A DNA stretch of 64,000 nt from Lateolabrax maculatus (taxonomy: Eukaryota; Chordata; Actinopteri; Acropomatiformes; Lateolabracidae). This document shows, in pieces, positions 1 through 12,000 of this stretch (position 1 is the stretch's first letter; every line of letters begins with the position of its first letter). The notes beneath the pieces are model-generated. The model was not told the origin of the DNA and did no database searches. It saw nothing but the letters and a program-made list of their open reading frames with translations. The translations under genes and the position numbers were made by a program. The DNA lies in the NCBI GenBank assembly GCA_031216445.1, contig CM062218.1, positions 5,353,001 to 5,417,000 on the forward strand, written 5' to 3'.

Positions 1-1856
1 CCGTTCCTCAAGTGCGACTGCTGGAAGTGCTACCTCATCACCCAGCGGACCCGCATCACGGCCCTGCAGCGCAACCTGAAGAGGACACACACTAAACCCC
101 CGGACCGAGGGCAGTGGCCCGGGGCCAGCGGGGCCACACCGGCGGCGAGCGACGCGGCCTGTGGCGCCTCCGCCCCGGACGGGGGCGCTCGTCCCTCGGA
201 CACAGCCGGACTGACGTGTCCCTCGCCGGGAGAGGCCCCGGAGCTCGCCGCCTGTGGCCCTCTGGATCTCCGGAGCAGACCCGCCGCTGGAGGAGAGCGT
301 GGGGCCGGCTCGGACAGCAGGAAGGCGCCGCCCTTCGCTCCCAGTGAAGAGGCGCCATGTACACCGTGTAGTAAGTTCCATCACCCCAGGCAGTTCGTTA
401 TGATGTGTTTAAGGAAGTTGTTACTATAACATCAATATTTACACTCATCTGAACTGTTGTGACTAATCTAAAATAACAGAAGAATCACAGTCCACTTAGA
501 GCACCAAAAAACAAAATGGCCGACGGGACATTTAACCGTTATTTTGCCTACATGAGCAAGGATGTGAGTAAAATTATACTTTTTTTTTTTTGGTGGGGGG
601 GGATTTTAAATTTCTAAATCTAAATTTACAGTTTTGTAATTACAAAATAATTACACAATAATTAGAAACCTGTAGTTTAGTGAATGAACTCGTACAGAGG
701 CGGATGAGATGATTTACTGAGTTGTTTCTCCGCCTCCATTCAAATAAAAACTAACGGCTCAACCTTCGGCTGACGTCATCAACGGCCGCGCGTGGAACAC
801 CTGCGGAGCGTTCGGACTGAGCGCGTGCAGCTGGAGCGGGGGCACGCGCACTGACGCACGCACGCACGCGACGGAGAAGAAACATCTGCATAACTATCAA
901 TAACTGCAGACACTGTCCTAACATCTGGAGGCTCAGAGGCTGTTCGTTTATATATACATGATATATTCAAATATAATGAATGAATGTTTAGAGCTGAGAT
1001 AATTAGTTGAATAATTGATTAGGTTGTCAACTGAAAATTAATCAGCACCTATAATAATTAGTTTTTTTTTTTTTTTTTACACATAAATGCCAAACTGGTT
1101 ACAGCTTCTTAAATGTGAGTTTGCTGTTTTTCTCGGTCATATGATAGTTAAATATTTTGAGGGGTTTTTGACTCTTGGATCAACAAAACAAGAAATTGGA
1201 AGATTTCACCATGAGCCCTGATAAATGATGGTATTTTTTCACTTTTTTTTTCATTTCATGTACAAAATAATTTATTGAGAACATAATTGGCAAATGAATA
1301 AATAATCAAAACTACTGTTAGTTGCAATCCTACTAATTACCTAGAATTATGGCTTCACCCTAAAACAGCCTAAAATGAATAAAAGGAATCTTATGTAGAT
1401 TTTACTGTTCAAATGTAACTTATAATGTCTCACCTTTCCTTCCAGATGCCCCTCACTTCGGTGAATTTGGACAGACTGCACCTCTGCCTCTTATTCACTT
1501 TCCATTCACGATGTCGGGTCATTACCCCAGCAGCTTCACGCCGTTTTCAAACTTCCTGCTCAACATGCCGTGGTTGCCTCCCGTGCCTCCCGGGCTCTAC
1601 AGCGACGGCCTCTGTGGACCATTAATGTTCCCCCACTTCCAGTCGGGTTCAGTGCACTGCCCTCCTCTCCCAGAGCCCGGACCTCCTGCTGTAGGTGGCT
1701 GTCCTTTGTGAATACCGTAGGCCAGCTGTATTGAAAATATGTCATAAAAGTATCTGTTATTCTCTTATTTGTTTAATGTGTCAGGATTGCAGACAGGTCT
1801 TCTTCACCCTTCAACCACCCCCACACCCAGAGCCCTTCCAGGAGGACCAGATGTAA
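1..1856 (+). CDS. dmrtb1: DM-domain transcription factor, dmrtb1/dmrt6-like, 5'-truncated by window edge
   Basis: Three exons join in frame: <1-370 (donor GTAAGT), 1446-1690 (donor GTAGGT) and 1785-1856 (TAA), giving 228 visible residues. The window opens inside the DM domain, a double-zinc-module DNA-binding domain of sex-determination and germ-cell regulators. The start reads PFLKCDCWKCYLITQR, which keeps the CxCxxC zinc cysteines. The recognition helix that follows reads TALQRNLKR, where most DMRTs have MAAQVALRR. The KCYLI stretch resembles DMRTB1/DMRT6 more than DMRT1-5. After the domain comes a Pro/Gly/Ala-rich low-complexity linker, then a Pro- and Phe-rich second exon, and the last exon encodes a short tail ending in FQEDQM. 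In vertebrates DMRT6 acts in spermatogenesis (family knowledge). The family call is strong. The orthologue call is moderate because the first half of the DM domain is outside the window. Confidence 0.72.
700..880. promoter_or_regulatory. CpG-rich island with full CRE palindrome inside the dmrt intron
   Basis: Within an AT-rich intron, 770-875 is strikingly CpG-rich (GCCGCGCG, GCACGCGC, repeated GCACGCAC). It begins with the perfect cAMP-response element TGACGTCA at 771-778. It may be an internal enhancer or an alternative promoter. No TATA box or matching exon is evident on either strand. The motif is read directly; the regulatory role is inferred. Confidence 0.3.
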
Positions 1857-2215
1857 TCGCAGCACCCACAGCCTCCTCGGTCTGAGCGAGAGAATAAGGG
1901 GACTAGATTATAGAAATGAGCTATTTCTTTTTAAATTTCCCTGTTTTCAAATGGAGAGGATTTAGTCATTTCAGCTATCAAGGATGCAGTTTGTTTGCAA
2001 ACCTGCCGTTTTTCCCTGTTGTTTTGTAGTCCTGTTCAGATTGCTGGCACGAATGTTTCTGCCATGTTGGTGGTTGATATATTGATGTAGGCTAAAAGGC
2101 GTGGCATTATTGATAAAAGGAAGCCAGCGGATGAAAGCAAAACGTGTCAGATTATTTTGTATTTCTACTTTTGGAACTGGTAATTACCTCGGTTGTAAGC
2201 ATTGTGTTTGTTTAC

Positions 2216-2221
2216 AATAAA
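2216..2221 (+). terminator. Polyadenylation signal of the DM-domain gene
   Basis: A canonical AATAAA lies 360 bases after the TAA stop and is followed by a GT/T-rich stretch (TTGTTTGG, then TGTCTGTCTTTT), as expected downstream of a cleavage site. It implies a 3' UTR of roughly 380 bases. Confidence 0.6.
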
Positions 2222-5200
2222 AGTTGTTTGGATTTATCTTTCCATGTCTGTCTTTTACTGATTATTCCACATACTAATGACAGATTGTAAAACTTTTATT
2301 CAATATGTTTTTCACAAAAACAATTGGCACTTGCTCTTACTAACCTTTTATGTAATTTTGTAGCTAAATATAATTTACTTTATTTTTAATATAAGCACTT
2401 TTCATTTAACAATGTAACTCCTTGGTTTATTCAATTAGTCAATTTAACTAGGGGGGGGGGGGCGACAGGTGATGGGAAAGGAGGGAAAGTCCGAGGGCAT
2501 CTGGTGGAAGGGAAGAGGATGGCAGGTCTGGAGAACAGAAAGAGTCTGTGGCCTGAGACAGAAAAACAGAAACAGAGTGCTGGGGGACAAAATAAGGCAT
2601 TATAATCTAATCTGATTTCACTAGTCATAACATTGAAATGAAGACACTTCATTTCACATGATATCATCATTATATTATATTGCACATCATATTCATTTTA
2701 ATTGAACAAAATTCCATTTGAAGATATTAACTTTTTTATACTAGGTGTCCTTTTGAAATGCTAGTAAGTAATTATGATAAGTCAGAAGTTTATCTTATGA
2801 GAGTAAAATCTTCATGGGGTCTGCACAATTTTAAAAGAACCCCTTAAAACATGCATATAATCCATTAAAAGTACATATTACAATTCTTAATTAATCCAAT
2901 AATCATCCCCTTAAAATACATTAGTTCCATCATTATTTATCTGCCAATTAATGGAATTTTTAGGTAAAATATTAAAAGATTTGGTTTTATGGTGACTTCC
3001 CATCGCCATTATTTTCTTTCTACATTTTGCCCCTTGCCTCTTTGTCTGCTTCCGTTGTCACTTTTTTTCACTTATATCAAAAATCAACAGATCATATGCA
3101 TGCAATTCTGTATAATAATCTTATTTTCATTTTGTGATTTCATTCAAATTCACTTCCTGAGGTTGAAGCTTGTCTTGTCTTGTCAGTCTGAGTTTAGATA
3201 TAACTCCTCCACTGGATTTCACTGATGTGTTAATTCAAGGCACCAGGCCACTGCTAATGAGAGGGAAAGTAGGAATAACTCCAGTGTCCCAGAATAGAGC
3301 ATTTAATTATAACATTTAAGGTCTGTCATACATGTAGCCCAAAAATGTTCTTGAGTGTTTTCATTTGATGCTACTTCATTTAAGTGTCAGAGGTCAATGT
3401 TGTACTTTTTATCCCACTACATTTATTGAACAACTTCAGTTACTGGTTACTTAGACATTTCCCATCTAAACTCTTCAAATTGTTTAGTTTAAATAAATAT
3501 CTGAGGCCAAGATTAGAGAAAAGTCCAGAAACAGTATAATAAAAATGTATGAAACAGAATTTATAGGAAAAATATCATATTAATACTTGCAGCACCGGTG
3601 GTCACATTAAGCCTAAATGTAGATGTAGAGCAGCTGATAGAGTATACAGCACATCATATTGACCCTGTGCTGGTTACTGTTATTTGTTATTTGTCACTGG
3701 AGTGTTGAAGCTGTAATTAAGAAACCCGGGGGGAGGCGTACAGTGTGACACACCCCCCGTCCGGCTTCTCCATGCTGGTGGGATTTTCAGCAGACTGATT
3801 AGAGCTCACATCGGCTACTTCAAGGAGTTCAGCTGCCTCGAGGCTAGGGCTGTGAGGAATTCCTGAGAATACTTCAACCAAATGAATCAGTCCAGCTCTT
3901 TCCTCTGTCTTTGTTTCTCTTCCTCTTACTCCCTGGTTTTAAGTTACAGTTGCTGGTTTTAAACGACACTGTCACCACTCTCAGGAACACTATCAGTCTG
4001 AATTCTTAGCTTTGCAGGTAATTCTTTATAAACCAAAGCACTGAACAAACTGAAAGTCTGGAATGACGATGGCGCTACATGAAAGGTCCAGGAAAACCCC
4101 ACAAGTAATTACAGTTCATCCTCGGGGGGAAACTTATTTCTTGACGTACCTTAATTCTCCAGAAAATTCTCCAGTTTTTGGCACATTTGCTCTCTGGTTT
4201 GGCACGTCTCGCTACTGTACCCTGACTACTTCTTCTGTCCTGTAGAGCTTTATTAAATGAAGGATTAGAGAACAGAGTCAAATCTGTCAGCACAGATTAA
4301 ATACAGCATACAGCAAGTCAACACTGGCATTCGTATGAATGTAAGTCTGCAGAACGAGTTCCAGAGTTCAACACTGCTAACACTAGATACTGCTTTGTTG
4401 AAGCAGGTGATGCACGCATCAACACCCTGTATCTGTCCTGACCTTCAGGTATTACTGTAAGATGATCTCAGTCATTGCTGGTAGTAGTTGTATGCTTGTT
4501 TAGACTTGAGTGAGTAAAAAGATTAAGACAGGAAATTCTGTGTGCGATATGGATCCCTGCAACAGTCTTCAAGACTTAAGATTGAAATTCTTACTAACTT
4601 TACTGAAATAGCGACCGAAACAATGCCTGACTTTCACATACTTGAACAGATTCCCACCACCTCCACCACAAGCAGTTCTGTCAAGATGCCAGGTGAAAAA
4701 CAATACCAGACGGATCTGATGCTCAGTGGGTGAGAGATCTCAAACCTCAAACTCTGCTGACTAAAAGATAAGGTGCACCTATTGTCTATTGTGCTCTGCT
4801 TTTACTATTTACAGACTCTGCGCAATCTTGACCATCAGCCAAATCAGGGCTATAATTGGTTTTAATAATGTGCAGTATGTTTCCAGAGTTCTATTTAATG
4901 ACTGGCAAAGACATGCCAACATAAGCCAGAATGAAATGTTTTCTGTATGCAGTGCCAATTAAAATACAGTACATGACTATAGAGATGCACAAAAACCCTC
5001 TTGTCTGGCTCATGCAAGCAGTTTTGAGGAAATTTATACCTTTCCTCATAAGTTCGTCATCAGAGGCCACCATGACAGCCAGTTATGCAACTCTGTAACA
5101 GTGAAAACATAAGCAGCTTAGAGGAGCTGTTTTGGCTGAAGCTCCTGTAATACACCCAAAACATTTGCCAAAAATCTTCAATGCTTTATTTCTGCAGAGG

Positions 5201-5649
5201 TTGAGCCAGCCACAGCTTTAGTCCTCATGAGCTGCAGTCTACCCATAAAGTCTCTTTTCAGACCAAGTATACAGATACTTTACTTTGCTTTAGTATTGTC
5301 AGCAGAATTCACCTAAAATATCAAAAGTAAAAGAATGCATCATGCAGAAAAATGGTCCCTGTTATATTCTTATATTATTGTATTATTAAAAGTTAATGCA
5401 TTAACATGGAAGCAGAATTTTAGAGAGGTGGAGTTTTGTAAACAAAGTTTTTGTTTACATTCAGGGTTACTCACCAAAACTCCTGGAGTGAAACCTGTTT
5501 CAAACCTGCTCGGTTTACATCCATGTTTGCTTGCTAGCAGTCGTCTTCCCGTCAGAGTTCCCCTCACCTTGATCAAAAACTCCACTCCACTTGTATGTTT
5601 TGAATATAAAATCTTAAAAAAACTGTGAAGTTAAACATTTAAATCGTTA

Positions 5650-5900
5650 AAATCACATACATACACACATACTGGACAAAACTGGACAAAACTTTGCACA
5701 TTCCTGCACAAACTCTTACATCCTTTTCATTTTAAAAACAGGTTTCTATTTTATAGTTATGTTTGTTCCTTGACTTTTGCAATACTTGTTCTTTTACTTC
5801 TACTTTTTTATTTCTCTATGTTTGTTGTTACGCACCAAACACCACAGCAAATTCCTTGTATGTGAAAACTTACCTTATTCAGATTCCTTATTAAAATCAT
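5650..5900 (+). mobile_element. LINE (non-LTR retrotransposon) 3'-end remnant
   Basis: This segment shares blocks with 11440-11633: TTTGCACATTCCTGCACA, then further on ACCACAGCAAATTCCTTGTA followed by TGTGAAAAC. These belong to the 3' UTR of a non-LTR retrotransposon that is widespread in fish. This copy keeps only the UTR and its ATTCTG-type tail has decayed. The family assignment within LINEs is uncertain. Confidence 0.55.
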
Positions 5901-6861
5901 ATCAAGAATCTGTGTGATTATGAGTACAGTGCAAAAAGAAATAAAAAATACACAAATACAAATACAATTCTGCAAACTAACTATAAACTATAACCAAGTA
6001 TGACCAGTATTTGGAGTTCAAAAAAATACACACCCATGACTGGACTAACAACATAGAAATGTACCGGGTATGGCTCAACAGCTCACCAAAGCACTTAAAA
6101 ATGACCTTTTTAGATTCACGAATAAAAGAAGCATGTCAATACAGGTCAGTGAGGTTGTTTTTCATCAAACTGTCTGCCTATCTGAATTTCCCCCGCAGCA
6201 TGATGACAGAAGTACCTGCTGAAATGACAGTGGGTGTGCTGATGACAATGATTCCATGGAGAAATGTTTTTAAGCTGTATGTGCAAAAGATTATGGATAT
6301 GAGCCAAAGATAATAAAAACTAGAGTTGTTCTCTTGTGTAACCCTGACAACACCCAGGAACCATTTCTTCAGATATCTGCTTCAGAGATTTTCCCCGAGA
6401 TCATCAAGTCTCATTGGCTCAAACCTAAAAAAAAAAAAGAAGAGGCTTCAGGTTCCTTTAAGTTGTAGTAAACTAGCACTTTACGCTTTGTCTCTTCTGT
6501 CAAACATAATCTGGGCTTGATCTGAATGACCACACAAACATCTAGATGAGGCCTAAGATGAGGCCAACGAAGGTTATAATACATTATCACAGGCATCAAA
6601 GTTCATTGCACTTTCAGAATAAGTAAAACCCTAATTGCTCACAGCCTCAGTCAACCATTTAAGTGCCAGGTTTTCTAACACTGAGAATGAGTTTGAGACT
6701 ATGCCAATGTTAAATTGTTTGGAACTTTCCTGTGAAAAAGAAAGGTGAGGTTGGCATCTTCCACAGAACCTGACAAGACATGTGTGATCGCATTTCAACT
6801 ATTAATATGACTTGTGTAAGCAAAATTCTAATAATAATGTGTTTTCCAACGAGATGACATT

Positions 6862-9089
6862 TCTGTTGTTTATAGTGTCGTTTTTGTCGTTTTTTGTGGT
6901 TGTTGTGGTTTTTTGGTTGCTTTTGTCGTATAAAGTGTCCTTTATAGTGTCGCTTTTGTTGTTGGTTTTGTCATTTATAGTGTTGTTATTGTCGTTTACA
7001 GTGTCGTTTTTGTTGTTTTCGTCCTTTAAAGTGTCGTGTTTGTTGTTTTTTGTCCTTTATAGTGTCGTTTTTGTTGTTTTCGTCCTTTATAGTGTCGTTT
7101 TTGTTGTTTTTGTTGTCGTTTTTGTCCTTTATAGTGTCGTTTTTGTTGTTTTTTGTCCTTTATAGTGTCGTTTTTGTTGTTTTCGTCCTTTAAAGTGTCG
7201 TTTTTGTTGTTTTTTTGTCGTTTTTGTTGTTTTTTTATCCTTTATAGTGTCGTTTTTGTTGTTTTTTTGTCCTTTATAGTGTCGTTTTTGTTGTTTTCGT
7301 CCTTTAAAGTGTTGTTTTTGTTGTTTTTTGTCGTTTTTGTTGTCGTTTTTGTTGTCGTTTTTGTCCTTTATAGTGTCGTTTTTGTTGTTTTTTGTCCTTT
7401 ATAGTGTCGTTTTTGTTGTTTTCGTCCTTTATAGTGTCGTTTTTGTTGTTTTTTTGTCCTTTATATTGTCGTTTTTGTTGTCTTTTTTTGTCCTTTATAG
7501 TGTCGTTTTTGTTGTTTTCGTCCTTTATAGTGTCGTTTTTGTTGTTTTTTGTCGTTTATAGTGTCGTTTTTGTTGTTTTTTTGTCATTTTTGTTGTCGTT
7601 GTTGTTGTTTTCGTCCTTTATAGTGTCGTTTTTGTTGTTTTTTTGTCGTTTTTGTTGTTTTTTTATCCTTTATAGTGTCGTTTTTGTTGTTTTTTTGTCC
7701 TTTATAGTGTCGTTTTTGTTGTTTTTTGTCCTTTATAGTGTCGTTTTTGTTGTTTTCGTCCTTTATAGTGTCGTTTTTGTTGTTTTTTTGTCCTTTATAT
7801 TGTCGTTTTTGTTGTCTTTTTTTGTCCTTTATAGTGTCGTTTTTGTTGTTTTCGTCCTTTATAGTGTCGTTTTTGTTGTTTTTTGTCGTTTATAGTGTCG
7901 TTTTTGTTGTTTTTTTGTCATTTTTGTTGTCGTTGTTGTTGTTTTCGTCCTTTATAGTGTCGTTTTTGTTGTCGTTTTTGTCCTTTATAGTGTCGTTTTT
8001 GTTGTTTTTTGTCGTTTTTGTTGTTTTTTTGTCCTTTATAGTGTCGTTTTTGTTGTTTTTTGTCCTTTATAGTGTCGTTTTTGTCCTTTATAGTGTCGTT
8101 TTCGTTGTTTTTTGTCCTTTATAGTGTTGTTTTTGTTGTTTTCGTCCTTTATAGTGTCGTTTTTGTTGTTTTTTTGTCGTTTTTGTTGTTTTTTTGTCGT
8201 TTTTGTTGTTTTTTTGTCCTTTATATTGTCGTTTTTGTTGTCGTTTTTTGTCCTTTATAGTGTCGTTTTTGTTGTTTTCGTCCTTTATAGTGTCGTTTTT
8301 GTTGTTTTTTTTTGTCCTTTATAGTGTCGTTTTTGTTTTTTTCGTCCTTTATAGTGTCGTTTTTGTTGTTTTTTTGTCGTTTTTGTTGTTTTCGTCCTTT
8401 ATAGTGTCGTTTTTGTCCTTTATAGTGTCGTTTTTGTTGTTTTTTTGTCATTTTTGTTGTCGTTTTTGTTGTTTTCGTCCTTTATAGTGTCGTTTTTGTT
8501 GTTTTTTGTCGTTTTTGTTGTTTTTTTGTCCTTTATAGTGTCGTTTTTGTTGTTTTTTGTCCTTTATAGTGTCGTTTTTGTCCTTTATAGTGTCGTTTTC
8601 GTTGTTTTTTGTCCTTTATAGTGTTGTTTTTGTTGTTTTCGTCCTTTATAGTGTCGTTTTTGTTGTTTTTTTGTCGTTTTTGTTGTTTTTTTGTCCTTTA
8701 TATTGTCGTTTTTGTTGTCGTTTTTTGTCCTTTATAGTGTCGTTTTTGTTGTTTTCGTCCTTTATAGTGTCGTTTTTGTTGTTTTTTTGTCGTTTTTGTT
8801 GTTTTCGTCCTTTATAGTGTCGTTTTTGTTGTTTTTTGTCCTTTATAGTGTCGTTTTTGTTGTTTTTTTGTCATTTTTGTTGTCGTTGTTGTTGTTTTCG
8901 TCCTTTATAGTGTCGTTTTTGTTGTCGTTTTTTGTCCTTTATAGTGTCGTTTTTGTTTTTTCGTCCTTTATAGTGTCGTTTTTTTTGTTTTTTTGTCCTT
9001 TATAGTGTCGTCTTTGTTGTTTTCATCCTTTATAGTGTCGTTTTTGTCCTTTATAGTGTCGTTTTTGTTGTTTTTTGTTGTTTTTTTGT
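6862..9089. repeat. 2.2-kb T/G-rich minisatellite with nested higher-order repeats
   Basis: About 75 imperfect copies of a unit near 30 bp, core GTCCTTTATAGTGTCG followed by TTTTTGTTGTTTT(C/T). Copies vary by insertion of short GTCGTTTTTGTTG subunits and by T-run length. Larger blocks are duplicated: the segment from 7392 recurs at 7726 (shift 334 bp) and the segment from 8060 recurs at 8557 (shift 497 bp). The plus strand is almost free of A and strongly T-rich, so the array has extreme strand asymmetry. Overlapping long frames across it arise from periodicity and scarcity of stops and are not genes. Copy number is likely polymorphic and prone to assembly error. Confidence 0.95.
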
Positions 9090-12000
9090 AGAAAACATAA
9101 CAAAATCTCTATACTTGTGCCTCTAAAGCTAATCAATTAACATGTTATGTCTTGTTTGTTTGATAAAATTGTGCGCTTTAGAGGTGCGAGTTACCTCCTG
9201 GTGTACAGAAGAGCCATATTCATCATATCATCTAACTCTCGGCAAGGAATCAAATAATCATAGTTCCCAAATTGTTGAACTATTCCTCTAACACTCATGT
9301 CCCACATTTAGACACCAGCCTTAGAATTCACTATTTGATCCGACTTCTTATTTTCACCGACTTTATTAAATAACCTAAAACAGTTTGTATAATTACCATG
9401 AAAACCAAACATGTTCTCCAGTACACCAAACGTTGTCAGCTATCTTGGCTTCATCAGGGTGGTGTCACCTTGACGAAGGCAAGAAAGAATAAAGATGAAG
9501 ATTAAATGCAGATGTTAATGATTCGTTTTACATTAATTCTTCTACACATTGAGCTCTTCTGACATGTGTAATTAAGCAGTGAGCAAACAGCTCACTGTAA
9601 AGGTGCACAGCTAGTAAGAAAGCTGGAAGGACTTTTGTTCACTAATGATTCATGAGAAGAGAAAGGCTGGGTGTGCCAGAGATAACAGACGCTGATAAAA
9701 CCTGTCCAGTGCGATCCTGGAATGCCCGAACATACTTCATGTTGTTTGAGCATGTGCGGCCTGACTAAAGGGGCTGAATGATTTTCACAATCAACAGCTA
9801 ATGAGTTTATCAGTAGAGTGCAGTCGATACCTCAGTCGAAGCTAAAAATTAACTGGAGCAACAAACTATGTGAGATTTCAAAGAGGCCCAGGGACAGAAT
9901 CAACTGATTATTTTAATACTGGATTGATTTGATCCATATCATTGGCATATCTGCATGAATGTTGAGGATGTGTGCTTCTGAGAATCAGATTTAACCTTTA
10001 GAGTTGTCATTTCCGTGCAGTCACATCCCGACTGGTTGTCACTTTTTCAAGGCGTGAGTTTCAGATTAGGAATTGGGTGTAAATGGGGCACAAAGGATAG
10101 AGGTTTCACACTGTTAGGCTTCGAATGAATAGTTTTTTTATTCTGTTATTCTTGTGTTTTTAGTTTTTTACTTGCAGCAGGTGATGGTGATTGAAATGTT
10201 GCCAGGATAAGAAAAAAAGAGAACAGATCTATTTATTTTAAGTACTTTTCGTCTTGGCACACTTGGTCCCTCTTCTGTAGGATTAGGTAAGAGACAGGGC
10301 TTTCATTCCAACAGAGGAGGGCCAAGTCAAAAGAGAGAGAGAGTCTTTATGACTTTAAATAATCAGAACAAAAACACATAATCTTTGCAATTTATTATAA
10401 AATGCTTAAAAAGAAAGTGGACAGATATTAATGAGTTGAGGCATTCAGGGTCTCTCAGACCAGAGTGAGCTGGGCGTGGTGCTGACAACAAAGGACAAAG
10501 GAAACATTCCTGACCCGGTGCATTCGTTTTAGGCAGACTGGGAACAGAGTGAGCAATATCCTGCAGGATCTTTAACAATGTGGAGAGCTAAAGGAAGAAA
10601 TCTTTCGCTTGTAAGTGGGCAATAAAAGACATATGACGAGGGTTATGTTGAGGAAACTGAAATGAAAGGACTTTCAAAACACTCACATATCCTAGTTGTG
10701 CTTTGATTTTGCACATCAGGGAGTTTTTGTTTCTCTAAATAATGTGGATGACAACCAAACATTGTGTGGTAGATTTGATAATTTTAATAACAGTAAATCG
10801 ATCAAATGTCTCAATGTTTCCCTGGCTTTTAAAAAGCAGTTTCTCTCATCATGAAACTTCAGAGCTCGGCTCTTTTCAAACCCGCCCAATAGCTGCAGAA
10901 CGTAGGCATCCACCCCTTGGCTGAATGCCTGACAGTTACTTTCACTACTTTTAGGCTGGCTGAACAACACGTCTGATTGTGTTATGGTTTTTAATTTGTG
11001 GCTAGTCAGCTCAGTGCAGCTTCCAGTTTCTGTCAAAACCTGGTTCAGTTTCTGAGAATTTACAGGGACGCCCTGCCACTAAGGTGTGTTCTGCTAAAAA
11101 CCAATAAGCACTGAGGTGAAATCATGATTCTCCATGACTCTATCATGTGCACTGTGCTGTAAGGAAGATTGTAGCCGACTCCTGCCACCCCAGACACAAA
11201 CAGTTTGAGACTCTCCCCTCTGGCAGGAGGCTGCAGTCCATCAGGACCAAAACCTCACGCTACAAGAACAACTGGCCTGATTAACAAGGCCCGGGACCCC
11301 CACTGACACGGACCCTTATCCCCTCCCTAAACAGACACTATGCGTTACATGAACGCACAGCCCCCCGTTGTATTGCGTTACATTAACACACACTTGTCGA
11401 CTACAGATCGTACTTAAACCGTTACACATTCCCTAGACAATATTTTGCACATTCCTGCACAGTTTTAGTTTTATTTCATTTTCATCTTAAATATATATAT
11501 ATATTGCACATACTTACTAATATTTTTTCATATTCTGTAAGCAAATTAGTAATTTTGTATTTTAATACTACTACCACAGCAAATTCCTTGTATGTGAAAA
11601 CCTACACTGCAATAAACCTGATTCTGATTCTGTAGTTACTCCTGTATTCCACACAACAAAGCACTGCATCGATGCATCCAGGACCAAAATGTAAAGTTCC
11701 AGTCAATATTTTCTATTTTAGCAACAGATCAATTGAATATTCGTAATGTGAAAGCGGCCTTTTATGGCAATGAACCCACAGAGAATCATCCCCAAACCCT
11801 GCAGCTCCCATTAGCTGTATAGAGGTTTTAAGCCTCTTTTAGCTCATAGTTTTGGTTTTCCAGCCTCAAACCCATTATTCATTAGCCAGCAACAAATAGC
11901 AAACAGACAAAGATAGCGACTAGCTGAAAAAAAGCTATGGATCCAGATATTTTCTTTAGGAGTAGGTGGATCTGGGTGTATTCCAATTTCTGCTTGTGTC

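Larger units (their letters stand above)
1857..6861. other. Intergenic, AT-rich; no gene recognised
   Basis: After the dmrt 3' UTR there is about 4.6 kb without a credible gene. Open frames are short (up to 100 codons), lack splice or homology support and have AT-driven codon use. It contains a poly-G run at 2451-2462, a GC-richer patch at 3725-3850 of unknown nature, and a LINE 3' remnant near 5650-5900. Confidence 0.7.

Noticed and set aside
6812..9005. Many overlapping open frames of 66-167 codons rich in Phe, Val, Ser and Leu
   Set aside because: They are translations of the T/G-rich minisatellite in several frames and repeat with its period; no start context, splice signal or homology.
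6862..9089. Tandem array considered as a CRISPR locus
   Set aside because: Vertebrate genome; units are contiguous with no unique spacers and no cas genes.
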